A stretch of DNA of 64,000 nt from Chalara sp. BL73 (Eukaryota > Ascomycota > Leotiomycetes > Helotiales). The stretch covers positions 310,001 to 374,000 of the forward strand of contig CAKJVC010000147.1 of assembly GCA_918026815.1 (NCBI GenBank), written 5' to 3'. Positions 46,013-58,800 of this stretch are shown piece after piece (within the stretch, counting starts at the first letter, position 1; each line of letters starts with the position of its first letter). The notes beneath the pieces are model-generated. The model searched no databases, had not been told where the DNA came from, and worked only from the letters and a program-made list of their open reading frames with translations. The position numbers and the translations under genes were made by a program.

Positions 46013-48378
46013 TCATTCGCTATGTGCAGCTATGGCTATCTTTGATTGCTTCTTCTTCTCGCCCAAACGAGGCAGCTGCAGCCGGACCGTAAGCAGGATG
46101 ATGACCACCGCGAGGCAGACGGCCAGGAGGAAAGTGGCGCGTAGTGAGAGTTCATATGCTTCGATCACTTGTTCACGATAGACCGGAGGCAGTTTAGAGA
46201 TATAGCTGATAGAGGTGCGGACTTTGCGAATTACCTACTGGTTTGTCAGCTCTGCTCCATCTGAAGAATCCACAGCCCTTTGTTTTGAAGGAGAATAATT
46301 GGTCAAAAGTACATACCTCATCCTTATCCGGTCCAACAACCCTTTGATCTAAAAACTTTACCAATGCGTTCTGCAACACCAAACTACTACTCGATACCCC
46401 CATCACCATTCCAATGCTCCTCCATAAAATCAGCGTGCTCGTCACAACCGCCTGCTCCTCCTGCTTGCTCACAGCTAGGACCGCCATGAAACTTCCCGGG
46501 AATGTGAATCCGCTCCCCATACTCGTCGGCACTAGAAACAGTAAGTACACCCAAGAACTAAACCCCCGGCGCAAACAGGTAAGCCCAATTGTGCCACCGA
46601 AAAGCAATAGGGAGCCCGACATGAGAGGCCATTTTAATCGCCGCGTGTGCGTGATGGCGAAGCCTGTGTAGGTGCCGACTACTGCTGAGGAGAGCGAGGG
46701 GATAATAAGGCGGAGACCGGAAGATGTTGCGGATTCCAGAAGGACCGCTTGGAAGAAGATGGGGATGTTGAATATTACGGCATTTTGTATTACGGCAGCT
46801 ATTGCGTTGCCCTAGGAGATTGTTAACTCTTAAATTGAACGAGGACAGTTGGCAGAGACTAAAGCACGGGACCCATTCGAGCCTGAGATGAGTAGCTGGA
46901 AGGCACTTACTATGATGATGCTAGCTTGGGGGTCACGAGACAGGAGCTTCAGCGGCATAATGGGAAAGGGGACTCGGCCTTCGTTCCAAAGGAAGAGTGG
47001 AAATGTGGTAGCAAATAGGGCGATTGCTGCAATGACAACTGGGTGTGTCCAAGAAAGTACGTTTCCCCCGAGGTTCTGTATTTGGTTAGCTGTTTACAGG
47101 GTAAGCATATTCAGCGCAAATGCAGAGTGATTAAAGCCACGATGGGACTCTTGAAAACAAAGGCTTCGAGCACCTTGTTTTTACCATCTTTCACTCCAGC
47201 TAAATTAGATGCTCTCATAGCCAATCAGGCTATACTGCTATGCCGTAGTGCCAAAAACGATCATGTTTGACAAAGGGGTTGTGGAGAGATGGTAGCTATA
47301 TAACGAAATGCCAGCTTACCAGTCCAAGAATGAGAGACGTTATAGAGGTCGTCAATAGAAGCGAGCCCTTGTAATCAAACACTTTCATCGCCTCCCATAC
47401 GGTCTTTTGTTTTGCATCCTCTTTCAGGCCAAGCCTTTCAGGGATGGTCATGATTCCCAGAATCAAGCATATCCCAATAGACGGCAGCTGAATCCCAAAC
47501 TCCCATCTCCAGCCCAAATGATCAGCAATGGCGCCTCCGAGCGCTGCTCCCAGCATTGACCCAACACCAAATATGATGTTGATGTAAGACTGGTATGCTC
47601 CTCGAATTTCGATCGGAACTAGATCGCTTGTGATGATAGATCCCATACACATCAAACCTCCTGCTCCAAGGCCACACAAAGCTCGGGCTGCGATAAAGCT
47701 AGTCATGCTTTGAGCCAGCGCGCACCATACTGTGGCACCGAAGAAGACGGCCAGTGTAAACATATAGGGTTTTTTGCGACCAATTGTATCTGACAATCGT
47801 CCAAATAGGGGTTGGAAACTTGTTGATGTCAGAAGGAACGCAGTTGATAACCATGAGGCACTGTTCGCACTGTGGAAATACGAGGTTATCACCGGATGGC
47901 TAGAGGCCATAATCGTTGTATCGAAGCAAGCAATAAAATAGTTCGCGAGCACACCGCCATAAATGACCCAGAACCTTGCGACACTAACGCCCATGTAAGG
48001 ACTTTTAGAATCTTCTTCTTCTTCTTCATCCTCTTCAATTGCTTGCTCGATCCCGGTTACACTGAGCACAGATCTTCTCCTCGAGCTCAAGCGACTTCGA
48101 CTAGAATGACGAGATCCTCCTCTGACCGCGCTGTATCTTCGTGGGCCACGCAGCATAGAATTCTCCTGTGATTCAACCTCACTTCCCATACCACTGTTTG
48201 ACGAGGTTCTCGAGAGAATAAGATCAAACTCATTAGGGTCAATATCATCCTCCTCTTCAATTGGAGAGTCGTCCTCCGTGGTGCCATGATTAGCCGGTGC
48301 TCTATCAGCTGTGAGAAGGGCTGTTCGCTCGCTATCAGCAGAGGTAGAGGAACTGGCCTCCTTTCCAAATATTCCCAT
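46013..48378 (-). CDS. MFS transporter, vacuolar basic amino acid (Vba/DHA14-like) type
   Basis: Four exons on the minus strand (48378-47320, 47075-46911, 46811-46317, 46234-46013) give 646 residues, all joints in phase 0. The N-terminal about 150 residues are cytosolic and Ser/Arg/Glu-rich (ERTALLTAD with a dileucine-like motif, EEDEEEEEDSKSPYMGV). Then the MFS core begins with FWVIYGGVLANYFIACFDTT. Motif A reads GRLSDTIGRKKPY and the motif C-like segment GSMLGAALGGAIADHLGWRW. Later exons add LGGNVLSWTHPVVI, PIMPLKLLSRDP, and the final helices up to IAAHSE. The long acidic head and this motif set fit fungal Vba permeases that move basic amino acids into vacuoles; azole-resistance-type exporters are a neighbouring possibility. 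The 244-nt first intron is long. GPR1 lies downstream on the same strand. Confidence 0.88.
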
Positions 48379-49189
48379 TGTGAGTCTTGAGAAGTAAAGT
48401 GCCAGGAAAAGCCTTGAGGAAAGAAGATCTTTTAAATGAATTGTAACACAGTATAGTAACACATATAATATATTGGCGATATTACTGACTGCCTAGTGAA
48501 CTTTCAGAACGCTGGAGTCATCTCAGATGCTTAATCCAAGTTTCAGCAATCATATATCCTTCAGATCTCTTATGAATTAGGGATCTAGCTTTCGACCAGC
48601 GAGTGATACTACGTCAGACTTGTCTCTGCTCGGCACAGGTATGACCACTGTAAATAAGAAATCTGCTCACGGGAGACAGCACTATCAAAAGTAAAGAAGT
48701 CCCTGAGAGGCGAATGAAATTTTGGTAACTTCTCCTGCAATTGCGCGATTTGCCCCTAAATGAGTCTTTCGGTGTGATTCATGGGGAAGAGCCCACTCTT
48801 TATGTTGAGTGTGGTAGAGTTGCTTTCTATTTGTCATGTCCTTTGCAAAAGTGGAGGTCTGTACCAAAGGCTCAAGCCACGAATGCAAGACTGCAGGTGA
48901 TCAAAAGGCAGAAATATTTGGAGCTCATATCATAAAGCGAAAATGCTATGCTATTGAGCGCGTTTACGCTACACAAGCATCTTGTAATACAGAAAGTACA
49001 GAATCGAGATTACGCGCAAAGGTAGCACCAGAACACAAATTCAGGGACCATCGGAAAACAGCCCCTACAGTAGCGTCGCTAGCTCCCAAAGCGGGGCAGT
49101 CGCGTACTCTCAGATGCCGTATCCTTATCGATAAGAAATATATATACAAGTCCCTCTCTGCGGTTTCGGCCACCCATATCGCCGTCAAG
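48379..49189. other. Divergent promoter region
   Basis: Between the starts of the MFS transporter (minus) and the amidotransferase-like gene (plus). An open frame continues upstream of 49190, but its first codons are non-ATG. No separate gene is seen. Confidence 0.45.
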
Positions 49190-49997
49190 ATGACTAGCCT
49201 CCCCCTCCGCATCGCAATTCTCGAATGTGACACTCCTCAACCTCAGACAAATGCAAAATATGGCGGGTACGGCGGGGTCTTCACCGCGCTTCTCAAAGCT
49301 GGCGCCGACCTCCTTGGTCACCCAGGCCTGACGTCCTCTGCTGGTCTCCAAATCTCCAGTTATGATGTTGTTACCAAGCAGGAATACCCAAACCTGGAAG
49401 ATGTAGATGGGATTCTGATCTCGGGATCCAAGTTCAACTCTTTCGACAGCGACGAATGGATACTGAAGCTTGTGGAGTTTTCGAAAAAGGTGTTAGCGCA
49501 GGAGAGGGTCAGGGTCATTGGGGTATGTTTTGGTCACCAGATATTGGGACGCGCGATTGGGACCAAGGTGGGCAGAAGTGATAATGGCTGGGAGATTAGT
49601 GTTACGGCTATCGATTTGACTGCGAAGGGGCAGGAACTCTTTGGGCAGAATTCGTTGGTCGGTTTAATCCTCCTTTTCCTCCACAAGTTTTCATGACTAA
49701 CCAACTCAGGCCATCCATCAAATGCACAGAGATATAGTGTATGAGTACCCTGAAGGCACGGAGGAACTGGCATATACGGATAAATGTGCAGTTCAAGGGT
49801 TTTACATCCATAACAGGGTGTTTACGGTTCAGGGACATCCGGAGTTTAACGAGGAGATCATGAAGGAGATCTTGAACGTCAGGAGGAAAGCAGGCATCTT
49901 TGACCAGGAAATGTTTGAGGATGCATTGGCGAGGTCAGAAAAGCATCAGGATGGGGTGGTGGTCGCAAAAGCTTTCCTGAAATTTTTGTTGGAGTAG
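49190..49997 (+). CDS. Class I glutamine amidotransferase-like protein
   Basis: Two exons (49190-49657, 49710-49997) give 251 residues, starting at MTSLPLRIAILECDTPQP. The frame is open upstream, but ATG 49190 gives the expected N-terminus. The nucleophile elbow is VIGVCFGHQILGRAIG with Cys near residue 110, and the C-terminal FTVQGHPEFNEEIMKEIL carries the His and Glu of the triad. The length and the DVDGILISGSKFNSFDSDEW loop match stand-alone fungal GATase1 proteins (YLR126C-like). Those hydrolyse gamma-glutamyl amides in known relatives. No synthetase partner is fused. The donor site is GTCGGT, slightly weak. The specific substrate is unknown. Confidence 0.9.
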
Positions 49998-50308
49998 ATG
50001 CTCGAAAATGCAAGGTGAAGGAGGTGTATAGATGATGGACACTTAGTTGTATATAGAGCTTAGATTTAAAGAAATCTTATGTTAGAGTTATGACTTGCAA
50101 TTGTTTATTAACTTTAGGACGGGCTCAAAAGGAACGGAGGACGACTAGTGTGAACGTGAGGTGTTTACAAGAATAGAAGATTGTTTAAATTTTTTGTCGT
50201 GGCTAAATTCTCCCTTGTCAAGAAATATTTATGAAGATATGAAGACGCTATATATGAAAATCTTAGCGCACAGGCCCTAAATCCGATGTTCTTTAAATAT
50301 TGTCAAAT
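49998..50308. other. Convergent 3' intergenic region
   Basis: Short AT-rich gap between two gene ends; nothing else is visible. Confidence 0.5.
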
Positions 50309-51709
50309 CTACAGCTCAGTTTTAAGACCTTCAGCAATCAGGTCTAACCATGCAGCAAGCCTAACTCCACCATTAGCACATACTCTACAGGTTCAAATGG
50401 GCCGAAACTCACCTATATCCAGCCCTCGCAACCTGTAACTGCACCACCGGTACAGCCTCTGCATAATATTCACCTCCAAGATCCTTACCCTCCAATTTCT
50501 CCACACCACCTCTCAGGACCGTGCTACAGATTACCAAGTTCGTTTCCGTGGCCCAGGCTAGCGCGGAGCTTGCCGGGTCCTGGATATTCATACCTTCTAG
50601 CCATCCTTCCTTTATGGCGCTGTAAGCGCCGTTTTGAATGGCCGCAGTGAGATTAGCCGCCCAGAGACTGGCGTGGGCGAGAGAGTACCCTCCCACGAGT
50701 TTCTCGGGGATACTGGAATCCCAGACGTGGTGTAGGTTGGTGGTTTGTTTATCAAAGGTTACCACAATGGAATTTCCTCCTCTAGCTAGGTTTTCGTTGT
50801 GAAGTGGTTGATGGATGTCACCGAGGAACTAGGAGACGCTAGTATCTCATGTTAAATTTCATAGATCCTGAATACTCACGTGAATGATGAACTATATACC
50901 ATGTTAGTTGGGAGGATTATATGACAGAAAAGTTAGTGTACCTTTGCAGCCATATTTCTACTCCAAAAAGCCAGATTTGGGTTCAATAACTGTCTCGTCT
51001 ACCGGTCCACATTAGCCATTTTCATCCTACCCCCCTCGTTGCCATCTTTCATCCACAACTAATCTTAAACTTACATAATTCGCAACAGCGCCTACGATAC
51101 ATCCTTTCTCCCCACAGTCCCTCACATATTGAACGCCGCACCTCTCCGGCGGACTATCATTTGCATCGATGAAATGCAACGGAGCAGAAAATCGCCCTGC
51201 TTGCGTGTAGCGGAATGAATCTGCCCAAGTTGCCACGTTTGCGAGATAGGAGTCTGTGGTGTTTAAAAGGAGGGCTTGGAAGAAGGTTTTGGTAGGCGGG
51301 GAGACGAGGTTGGATGCTATATATGCGACAGCTGGGCGGTTGTCAGTTGATCTTTCTTGGAGAAGTCAAATCTGGGAGCTGAGGGATTCATGGAAGTTTC
51401 TCTCGGAGGAACAGAGCCTCTTAAAGGTTTTCTCTAGCTCATAGATTCATAGAAATTTAAGACTAAATAAGACGAACTAATTAGATAGTCAGCATTACAA
51501 CCTGGGTAGAGTATGGGGGCTGCATCGAAAAAAAAAGGTAAGGGAACGGAAGGATATAGCAATTGTTGTGATGAGTGTTCAACTAACCTAATAGGTTTTA
51601 TCGATCCTCTATGAGAATTAGCTTACCTAGTGTGACCTAATGTCCCCCAGGCAAAAGCTTGGGGGAGAACAGAGAGGCTTGCTAAAAAGTGGAGTTTGCC
51701 AAGCTTCAT
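50309..51709 (-). CDS. Secreted S1/P1 nuclease, first exon junction out of frame
   Basis: Proposed exons on the minus strand: 51709-51627, 51331-51075, 50998-50942, 50891-50880 (12-nt microexon), 50828-50413 and 50360-50309; about 291 residues if the first junction is functional. Exon 1 encodes a signal peptide and then AFAWGTLGH, the mature Trp/His zinc ligands. Exon 2 begins VAYIASNLVSPPTKTFFQAL and continues ATWADSFRYTQAGRFSAPLH and FIDANDSPPERC. Exons 4-5 give FIIHFLGDIHQPLHNENL and later LHHVWDSSIPEKL; the last exon gives LAAWLDLIAEGL. These match zinc-dependent S1/P1 nucleases that degrade single-stranded DNA and RNA to 5' nucleotides. The GT donor after exon 1 leaves two bases while exon 2 needs one. 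So there is a one-base frame conflict, a missed microexon, or an odd splice site across the roughly 295-nt intron. Confidence 0.82.
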
Positions 51710-52178
51710 CGCACTTTGGAAGGTTCTTTTATGACAGCAAAGAGAAGAACTAGATGGATCAAAGTGTGTTATATATGTACATAAATATGGTCAGCTTGTG
51801 CATGACCAGCTGAGCCCATGGCGTTGGGAGAGTCAATTCTGATTGGGTGTCGTTGGCCTGACAATTGAATTTCGAGACACAGATGATGCCAAGCATCTCC
51901 ACTGATTGGCCTCCATGATCTTCTGGGAATGCTTTGGCCATTTCATATTTTAAAGATGTTGAAAAGTTTGTACGCATTTAGTTTGCAAAGAGAAGGAGAG
52001 CATCATTTTGATCAAGAACCTTTAGTTGTCTCACAATCTCATTATGGGCTTGTCATATAGTTTTTCTTTGTACGAACGACTGAGATGGCCGCAATCCTAT
52101 TCTTACATTATGTTACACAGATTACTATGGTACACATCATGCTCACCAACACAACATGACTCACCAAGGCTTTCATGA
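51710..52178. other. Intergenic region
   Basis: Upstream of the nuclease gene (minus) and downstream of ATP25 (minus). No gene is seen. Confidence 0.5.
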
Positions 52179-54470
52179 TCACCACCTGTTAGGTCCTTGT
52201 TCCTCCCTTAAAGCCTCTATATTTTGAGTAGACTTCCGCCACATATCTACCCACTCTCCTCGAGCATCCTCCTTCTCAGCATTGCGCTCAATGTTTGGCT
52301 CTGCGATTCGCAAACATGACTGGATAGCCTGCTCTGCAAGAATCATAGATCCTTTAATTAACGGTGCTTGTTCAGCCGGTACACTAGTGTAGTCTTCTAT
52401 GTAAAATTCTGGTACCCAGGTTCGAAGGACAGCCATGCATCCCTTTTGATGCTGTGTACTGGCCACCGCATTAAACATATACTCATACATATCAGGATAT
52501 TGGGGCAGGCCACGACTCGAGGGCATCCTCCATATATCCCAAAACTCAAGCCAGTTTCTTTGCTTACGATAAATTTCAAGAAGACGTCTTCTGCTATCCT
52601 GCCTAGACCAAGGTAAGTTAACGGCCATTAACAAGTCGTGGAATTGCTTCTGGTCCGTGGCCATGGGCACTTTCGGAAGGTCAAAGGCATGTTCGTCGAC
52701 CACGGTGCGTTCGAAATCAATGCCGGCATCGTGATTGTTTGCTAGTCCTTCTTGTATCTGAAGTAGGATATCTTCAGTAAGCACGTTCAGGCCTTGTTCG
52801 TACATTGCCTGAATAATATAGATCGCATTTTTCTTGAATTGAAGCCTTGCAATTACCATATCTCTAGAATTGGAAATGGATATCGGCCGAAGCACAGCGC
52901 GAAGGAGACGTGTATATGAATTTGCAGATATTTCAGTGCCAAAATTTTCCAAGTCATGAAACATCTTCATTGCTCCTTGAGGCGTATATCCTTTGTGACC
53001 GATCTCGGAAGCATAGGAGTGCAGCCATATCCTTGCTTCGCCCTCAAACTTAGAGGGAAAATTAGACATACTGGCATGGAAGCAAGTCAGGAAAGGGGTA
53101 GATGATACATCTTGAAAGCCATTTCCTAATGCTGCGATTGCATAATCTCGTGGCATATGCTCAAGATGATACACTAGATCTTGTAATACGACAGCACGCC
53201 AACCCAGGTTGGCAAATTGGTCGGTTTCGGAGATCGAAGGCTGTAGGAAAGCTTTGAGGCGCACGACTTTATCTGCTTCAGGAAGTGTTAGCAGCGTCGA
53301 TAATTCATCTAGATTAAGATGTCTTGCAGTATAGTCTCCCGACGGATTTGTGAATTCGTCGTTTCTCTGTCGCTTCTCGCCCTCGGCCGATTGGCGTGCT
53401 GAAGTATGAAATCCACGAGTTTGATTCGAGATCATAGAACCTCCTTTGGCAGTTCCTGATGCATTGCCTTTGTGGGCCGCTCCGTTTGAAGATTGAATTG
53501 ATTCCGCAACCTCACCACTACTCTCCAGACTGTCTGGGTCTGGCTGTAATGCTTGTAAATTTCGTTTCAAAATTCCAGTCCAAAGCCTCTCCAGATCCAT
53601 CTCCTCGCGTTTTTCCTCCGTAAGCATTTGGACTACTAACCGAATTCCATCAGTGCGTCTCCCAAAGCCAACGAAGTCCTGAGTAGCAAATGCCGATTCT
53701 GTAACTCCTTCTGGCCCATCCACAACACCAATATCGACACAAATCCAACCAGTCCGTAATCCATCGTCTTCGTTCTCATCCAAAGCATTGCCAAGGAGCT
53801 TTGATCTCCTGGCCTTTCTCCTCAGTTTTAATTTTAATTCATTCCGCCCGAGTAACCCATCCGCACTAGGTCGCAACTTGTATGTGCTTCTTAACCATCG
53901 GCACAGCCTATCTGCAGATACGTGCAAATGCTTCTCACTTCGAGCAGTTCCGATTATCATCACCAAGTTTGCACCCAGAGCTGGTGGCGGATCTAGATTT
54001 CGAAGATCGAGCAAGGATAAGTCGTCGAGACCAATATCAATCGAGACTTGCTGTAGTAAAGGCGCAAGAATAGGAGGAGGCAATTTAGGTAGCTCTGGAA
54101 GTTTCTGTCTCTCAGACAGTGGTTGTACAGCTCGTTGAGGGGCTTGCACTTGGAGATACCAAGGTAGACTTGACGAACTTTCCTCGGGCCTTCCATTGCT
54201 CACTTTGGATTCGTGGGCTGTCTTGGACTCATTCTCGTCTGAAGAACCTTCAATAAGCTCTTCATACTCCTGTCGGTTGTCAACACCGGGATTTGCCTGC
54301 GACAATTGTGAAGAGAAGCGTGCTTGAGGTAGGATGGCAACGAGACGTGATGATTTTTGAGCGACTGATTGCGGTCGACTTGGGGGCCCTGCTATCGAAG
54401 CAAATGTTCTCAATAGGTACGATCGGCAGCTCGAACATCCCGATGCTCGGACTACTCTACTCATAACCAT
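52179..54470 (-). CDS. ATP25: Atp25, mitochondrial ATP synthase synthesis factor
   Basis: Single exon, 763 residues from ATG 54470 (MVMSRVVRASGCSSCRSYLL); the open frame extends 25 codons further but without a Met. The Arg/Ser-rich start is a mitochondrial presequence. Residues about 120-300 form the RsfS/DUF143-like domain: LDLRNLDPPPALGANLVMII, ARSEKHLHVSADRLCRWLRS, then RTGWICVDIGVVDGP. The C-terminal half is helical (M-domain) with EFWDIWRMPSSRGLPQYPDM near the end. In yeast, Atp25 is cleaved: one part stabilises OLI1 mRNA encoding subunit 9, the other aids the Atp9 ring or mitoribosome. It is head-to-head with RPO41, another gene for mitochondrial gene expression. Confidence 0.93.
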   Translation of the reverse strand: MVMSRVVRASGCSSCRSYLLRTFASIAGPPSRPQSVAQKSSRLVAILPQARFSSQLSQANPGVDNRQEYEELIEGSSDENESKTAHESKVSNGRPEESSSSLPWYLQVQAPQRAVQPLSERQKLPELPKLPPPILAPLLQQVSIDIGLDDLSLLDLRNLDPPPALGANLVMIIGTARSEKHLHVSADRLCRWLRSTYKLRPSADGLLGRNELKLKLRRKARRSKLLGNALDENEDDGLRTGWICVDIGVVDGPEGVTESAFATQDFVGFGRRTDGIRLVVQMLTEEKREEMDLERLWTGILKRNLQALQPDPDSLESSGEVAESIQSSNGAAHKGNASGTAKGGSMISNQTRGFHTSARQSAEGEKRQRNDEFTNPSGDYTARHLNLDELSTLLTLPEADKVVRLKAFLQPSISETDQFANLGWRAVVLQDLVYHLEHMPRDYAIAALGNGFQDVSSTPFLTCFHASMSNFPSKFEGEARIWLHSYASEIGHKGYTPQGAMKMFHDLENFGTEISANSYTRLLRAVLRPISISNSRDMVIARLQFKKNAIYIIQAMYEQGLNVLTEDILLQIQEGLANNHDAGIDFERTVVDEHAFDLPKVPMATDQKQFHDLLMAVNLPWSRQDSRRRLLEIYRKQRNWLEFWDIWRMPSSRGLPQYPDMYEYMFNAVASTQHQKGCMAVLRTWVPEFYIEDYTSVPAEQAPLIKGSMILAEQAIQSCLRIAEPNIERNAEKEDARGEWVDMWRKSTQNIEALREEQGPNRW

Positions 54471-55867
54471 TGCTAGTAAATGAATGTGCTGTTGATGTTG
54501 ATTGTAACTCAGTGATTGAATGCTGTGGTTTAGAAAAAGGTTCAAGATCTGCCAAGATGATCGGCAAATTTGATGCCGACATCTTCAACCACTTTGAACA
54601 TCAAGCACAGATTTTACACGCATCAGAAATAAAATAGTCAAATAAATGTTACCGGAGCTCTATCACTTATGTAGACTTAGAGCTTGGCAAGATGCCCATA
54701 ACAATTCCTAAATATTAGAATATTAGAATAAACCTCTGGCAAAAGGTTGCTATGACGATTATTGTTTTCCTTAACTTTTCAGAGCACTAAATGCCATAAA
54801 GCTCTGCAGAAATATAGAGCAATATTTATGGCGAGTACCATCACCACTGCAGACTCGACAATCCCCAACATCAGCAAGACGATTTGAAAATTAGACAATA
54901 CATGAGCCTTCAACTCAACGGGTCATCCAACCTTAGCTTTCTCAGTATGGTTTATCGTCATGAAGGGAAGTGAAAATTGTATGTCCTAGCAGACATGCAG
55001 ATTGTGGGAAAGTATTTTGATGAATTGACTTGCTTGAAGGTGTCATTGCCAGGAGAGATAGTAGGAAGTAATTTGAAAATGGCATTTGAAAAAAAAAACC
55101 ACTAAAAAAAGCCCCTATTCTGAAGTACAAGCAAGTGGGGGAGAGCTACAATTAAACCATACATTGCGCCTAAGTTAGACAGCGCTGGTCTAAATCTATG
55201 CAGAGGATGGAAAGAAGACTCTCGTTGTTTGTTTGTTGTTACGCAGCAGAATGTAACCTTCCTCATATCGCCGTTGGACGAAAGGCAACACCAAGATCGA
55301 CGGCGACAAGGAAGGGATATGTTGCAACTTCATTTTGCGCATTCAATTTCATGATTCTTCGTGTTGAAAAGTCAGAAAGTTGTCAAGTTAAGGGTTTACT
55401 GTTACTATTTATAGTGCGCTCAATGACGACCATACTGTTTTTGCGGTAGAGGTAGCTTAGAAACTAGATGAACGAAAACTATATTCTTGCCCTATTAAGT
55501 CGGATCGAGTTGTGTCTACTGGCATGAGAGGATATAATTGTTGATGTATCTTTTGCAGCCTGGCCAGCGGTCGGAGTGCAGATAGAGATGTCAATGGTCT
55601 TATTATTGAACCGCTCATAATGCTTAGTAATAATAGAACCAGCCGCATGAATTGTTCTGTACTAGTGCGAAACGGGACTCGGAAGCAAAATCAATTGGGC
55701 TCAAAATTTTGGAGCTCAATTGTCTCCTTTTGCCCTCCCAATAACCGGCACCTCGCCCATGTACCAATACCCTCACTTTTGTTATTCTTGTGGATTATAA
55801 TTTTCATTTTTTTCAACACTCATGTTTTCCATCTAATTTCGTCCCTCTTTTGAGTCATTTAGCAACA
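54471..55867. other. Divergent intergenic region between ATP25 and RPO41
   Basis: 1.4 kb holding both promoters. Small frames (55198-55449, 55457-55648) lack features. The region is AT-rich with no repeat found. Confidence 0.45.
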
Positions 55868-58800
55868 ATGCTTCTTCGTGCTGCGAGACGAAGAACCCGC
55901 CCAAATGCGATTCAGAACAGATTATTGAGCGAGAAATTATATTTACCATGGCTATGTCCCGCATACAATGTGGCCTATGGGGAGCACAGGTCAATAACTG
56001 TCGAAAGCCCTGCGCATGGAGTTGGAACTAGGAATAGGAGGAATTCTAATGGAGCTTCAAATTTGTCGTCCCGGCGAGCACTAGCCACAGCTGCCGTCAA
56101 CCTGCCATTCGATGATATCCCGTTCGAAAGCATAAATGGGGGTTCTATGCGGACACTTTCTCTAGGTGACGCGTTCGCTGGCTTCGGGTCGCCTATAATG
56201 CTATCGAATACAACGGAGGGACCATTGGCACGATTAAGATCAACCTCGAGCAGCGGCTATGTTGGTGGTGAACTGTCAGAGATTTTGAGCATATTTCGAG
56301 CATGCTTACGAGTCGGGAAAATGGACCGAGCAGCGACTGTTATGAAACGAATCTTTGCGACGGATGGCTTGTTGAGTCCCGACGATAAAATGAAACTGCA
56401 CAACGAATATCTTGAAGCTGCAGTCTCACAAATTGTATGGAGTGCTAGCCCAACGACAACACAAGCACTACATACATGGTTTGAACTCGAGATACGTAAC
56501 AAATCGATGTCTTTCAATGCTGAAACCATGGGGTACATGCTGAAAGCGTCACTGCAGTCATTGAATGGCGATCAGAAGCACAGGCTCGTTCGCCGCTATA
56601 TGGATATTTGCAAGCAGAACGATCTTGAACTTGAGGTAATGCAAATGGCTGTCTTAACAGCTGAGGATCTAAATCAAATATCCCATATCTGCCCTGATTT
56701 CAATGCTGCGAAGTACGACCAGGAATATGAATTTGAGGACGAGGCGGTATCGGCCGATTTGGAATTGTCGGAAGGTCTGGAGGAACAGAAGACCTTAGAA
56801 AGTGACACTACCCCTGAGGTTCGGGGTGTCCCGCAAAAAGGCTTGGGGCTACAGACACTGAGGGAAAGCCTGGAAGTATTCGCTGAGTTCTCCGAGAGCT
56901 CAATGGCTAGGTGGAATTTGGGTTCCCGTACTGAAGAGGAGAAGAGACAAATACAGGCTAGGGTAGAGGAATCTGCGGTCGAAGCGGCAATAGGGAGATG
57001 GAGAGCAGAGAACGCAGACCTTAAAAAAATGGGCCTTAACACCACTTTGCAGACGAAGTCAATTGGCTCTCGGATGTGGCGGTGGCATGTTGAGCTCGAT
57101 AAGGCTTTAAAGACTGAGGTCAAGAAACTTCACGAATTGGAATTGCAAACAAGGATTACGACTGCAGAGGAAAAGGAGCGACTTATCTATGGTCCATTCC
57201 TCCGACTTCTCCCTACGGAAAAGTTATCTGCCATAACCATCTTGTCGATAATGCAGGCCTTCTCATCAAGGGTCGACTCCCAAGGGATGCCCCTTTCTCA
57301 TATACTTCTGGGTATTGCTAGTGACATTGAAGATGAGGTTGTGTGCACCAGCCTACGAAGGCAGATGGGGAAATCTTCCACGGCAAAACTCAAGAAGGCT
57401 GATAAAAGAACCAAGGAACAAGTCAGAAGGGCAAAACGTGGGAGATTTTCGCACACATCTTTTGTGAAAGAGGGCCCGAGTGAGGTCAAGGCAGTTCTGG
57501 CTGACAATGCATGGCCATCAGCTATCAAGGCAAAGATTGGCGCATTCTTAATGTCAGCTTTTATAGACGTAGCAAATATTCCGATCGAAGTAACATCAGC
57601 CGATAAATCTGGAGGTTTGACTCAATTACAACCTGCTTTCTCGCATTCATACGAAGTCAAGAAAGGGAAAAGGGTTGGTACAATTAAGGCTCACCCCGTT
57701 TTGATGGAGCAGATGAGGCGTGAGCCAGTGCACAGTCTTCTGGCTAAGCATCTCCCCATGCTGGTTAAACCAGAACCTTGGACACAGTTTGGAAAAGGCG
57801 GTTTCATATCACAACCAGCTAAGGCTATGCGTATTAAGCACGGAGACAAAGACCAGAGATTCTATGCTGAGGCTGCTATCGGGAAAGGAGACATGGAACA
57901 GACTTTCAAAGGCTTGGACGTATTAGGTAGCACCCCCTGGAGAATCAACAAATTTGTGTTCGATACCATGCTAGAAGCTTGGAACACAGGGAAGGCATTT
58001 GCCAATATTGCCCCAGAGAATCCTCATGCTCCTATTCCTCCTGAGCCAGAAGCATCATCGGACCCCTTCGTTCGCAAACGATGGCTGAAAGCAGTTAGGG
58101 CGGCTGAAAATTATAAAGTTGGACAACATTCTGTCCGGTGCTTTCAGAACTTCCAGCTTGAGATTGCGCGCGCGTTGAGGAATGAAGTGTTCTACTTTCC
58201 CCATAATATCGACTTTCGTGGTCGGGCATATCCCATACCGCCATATCTAAATCACATTGGCGCAGACCATTGCAGAGGACTTCTGTTCTTTGGTAATGGC
58301 AAGGAGCTTGGACCAACTGGACTCAGATGGCTCAAAATACATCTAGCGAACGTTTTTGGGTACGATAAGGCGAGTCTGACTGAACGTGAAGAGTTCGCTA
58401 CCAAACATATCGAGCAAATATACGAGGTGGTAGCAAATCCAATCAATGGGAGTCGATGGTGGCTGCAAGCGGAAGATCCATGGCAGTTTCTTGCCGCATG
58501 TGCAGAACTTAAAAATGCCTTAGAATTTCCTGACCCTGAAAAGTTTGTCTCGCATCTTCCTGTACATCAAGATGGTACCTGTAACGGACTCCAACACTAT
58601 GCCGCCCTCGGTGGAGACGCGTCAGGCGCGAAACAAGTTAACCTCGAGCCAGGTGATCGTCCAGGTGATGTCTATACTGCAGTTGCCGACCTAGTTATAA
58701 AGGGCATCGCTAAAGATAAGGAGAATGGACATGCAGTGGCAAAGCTTGTGGACGGTCGAATTAAGCGCAAGATTGTTAAGCAGACAGTTATGACAAACGT

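Noticed and set aside
48836..49189. N-terminal extension of the amidotransferase frame
   Set aside because: The open frame extends about 118 codons upstream of ATG 49190, but family members begin near IAILECDTP; the extension looks like untranslated leader.
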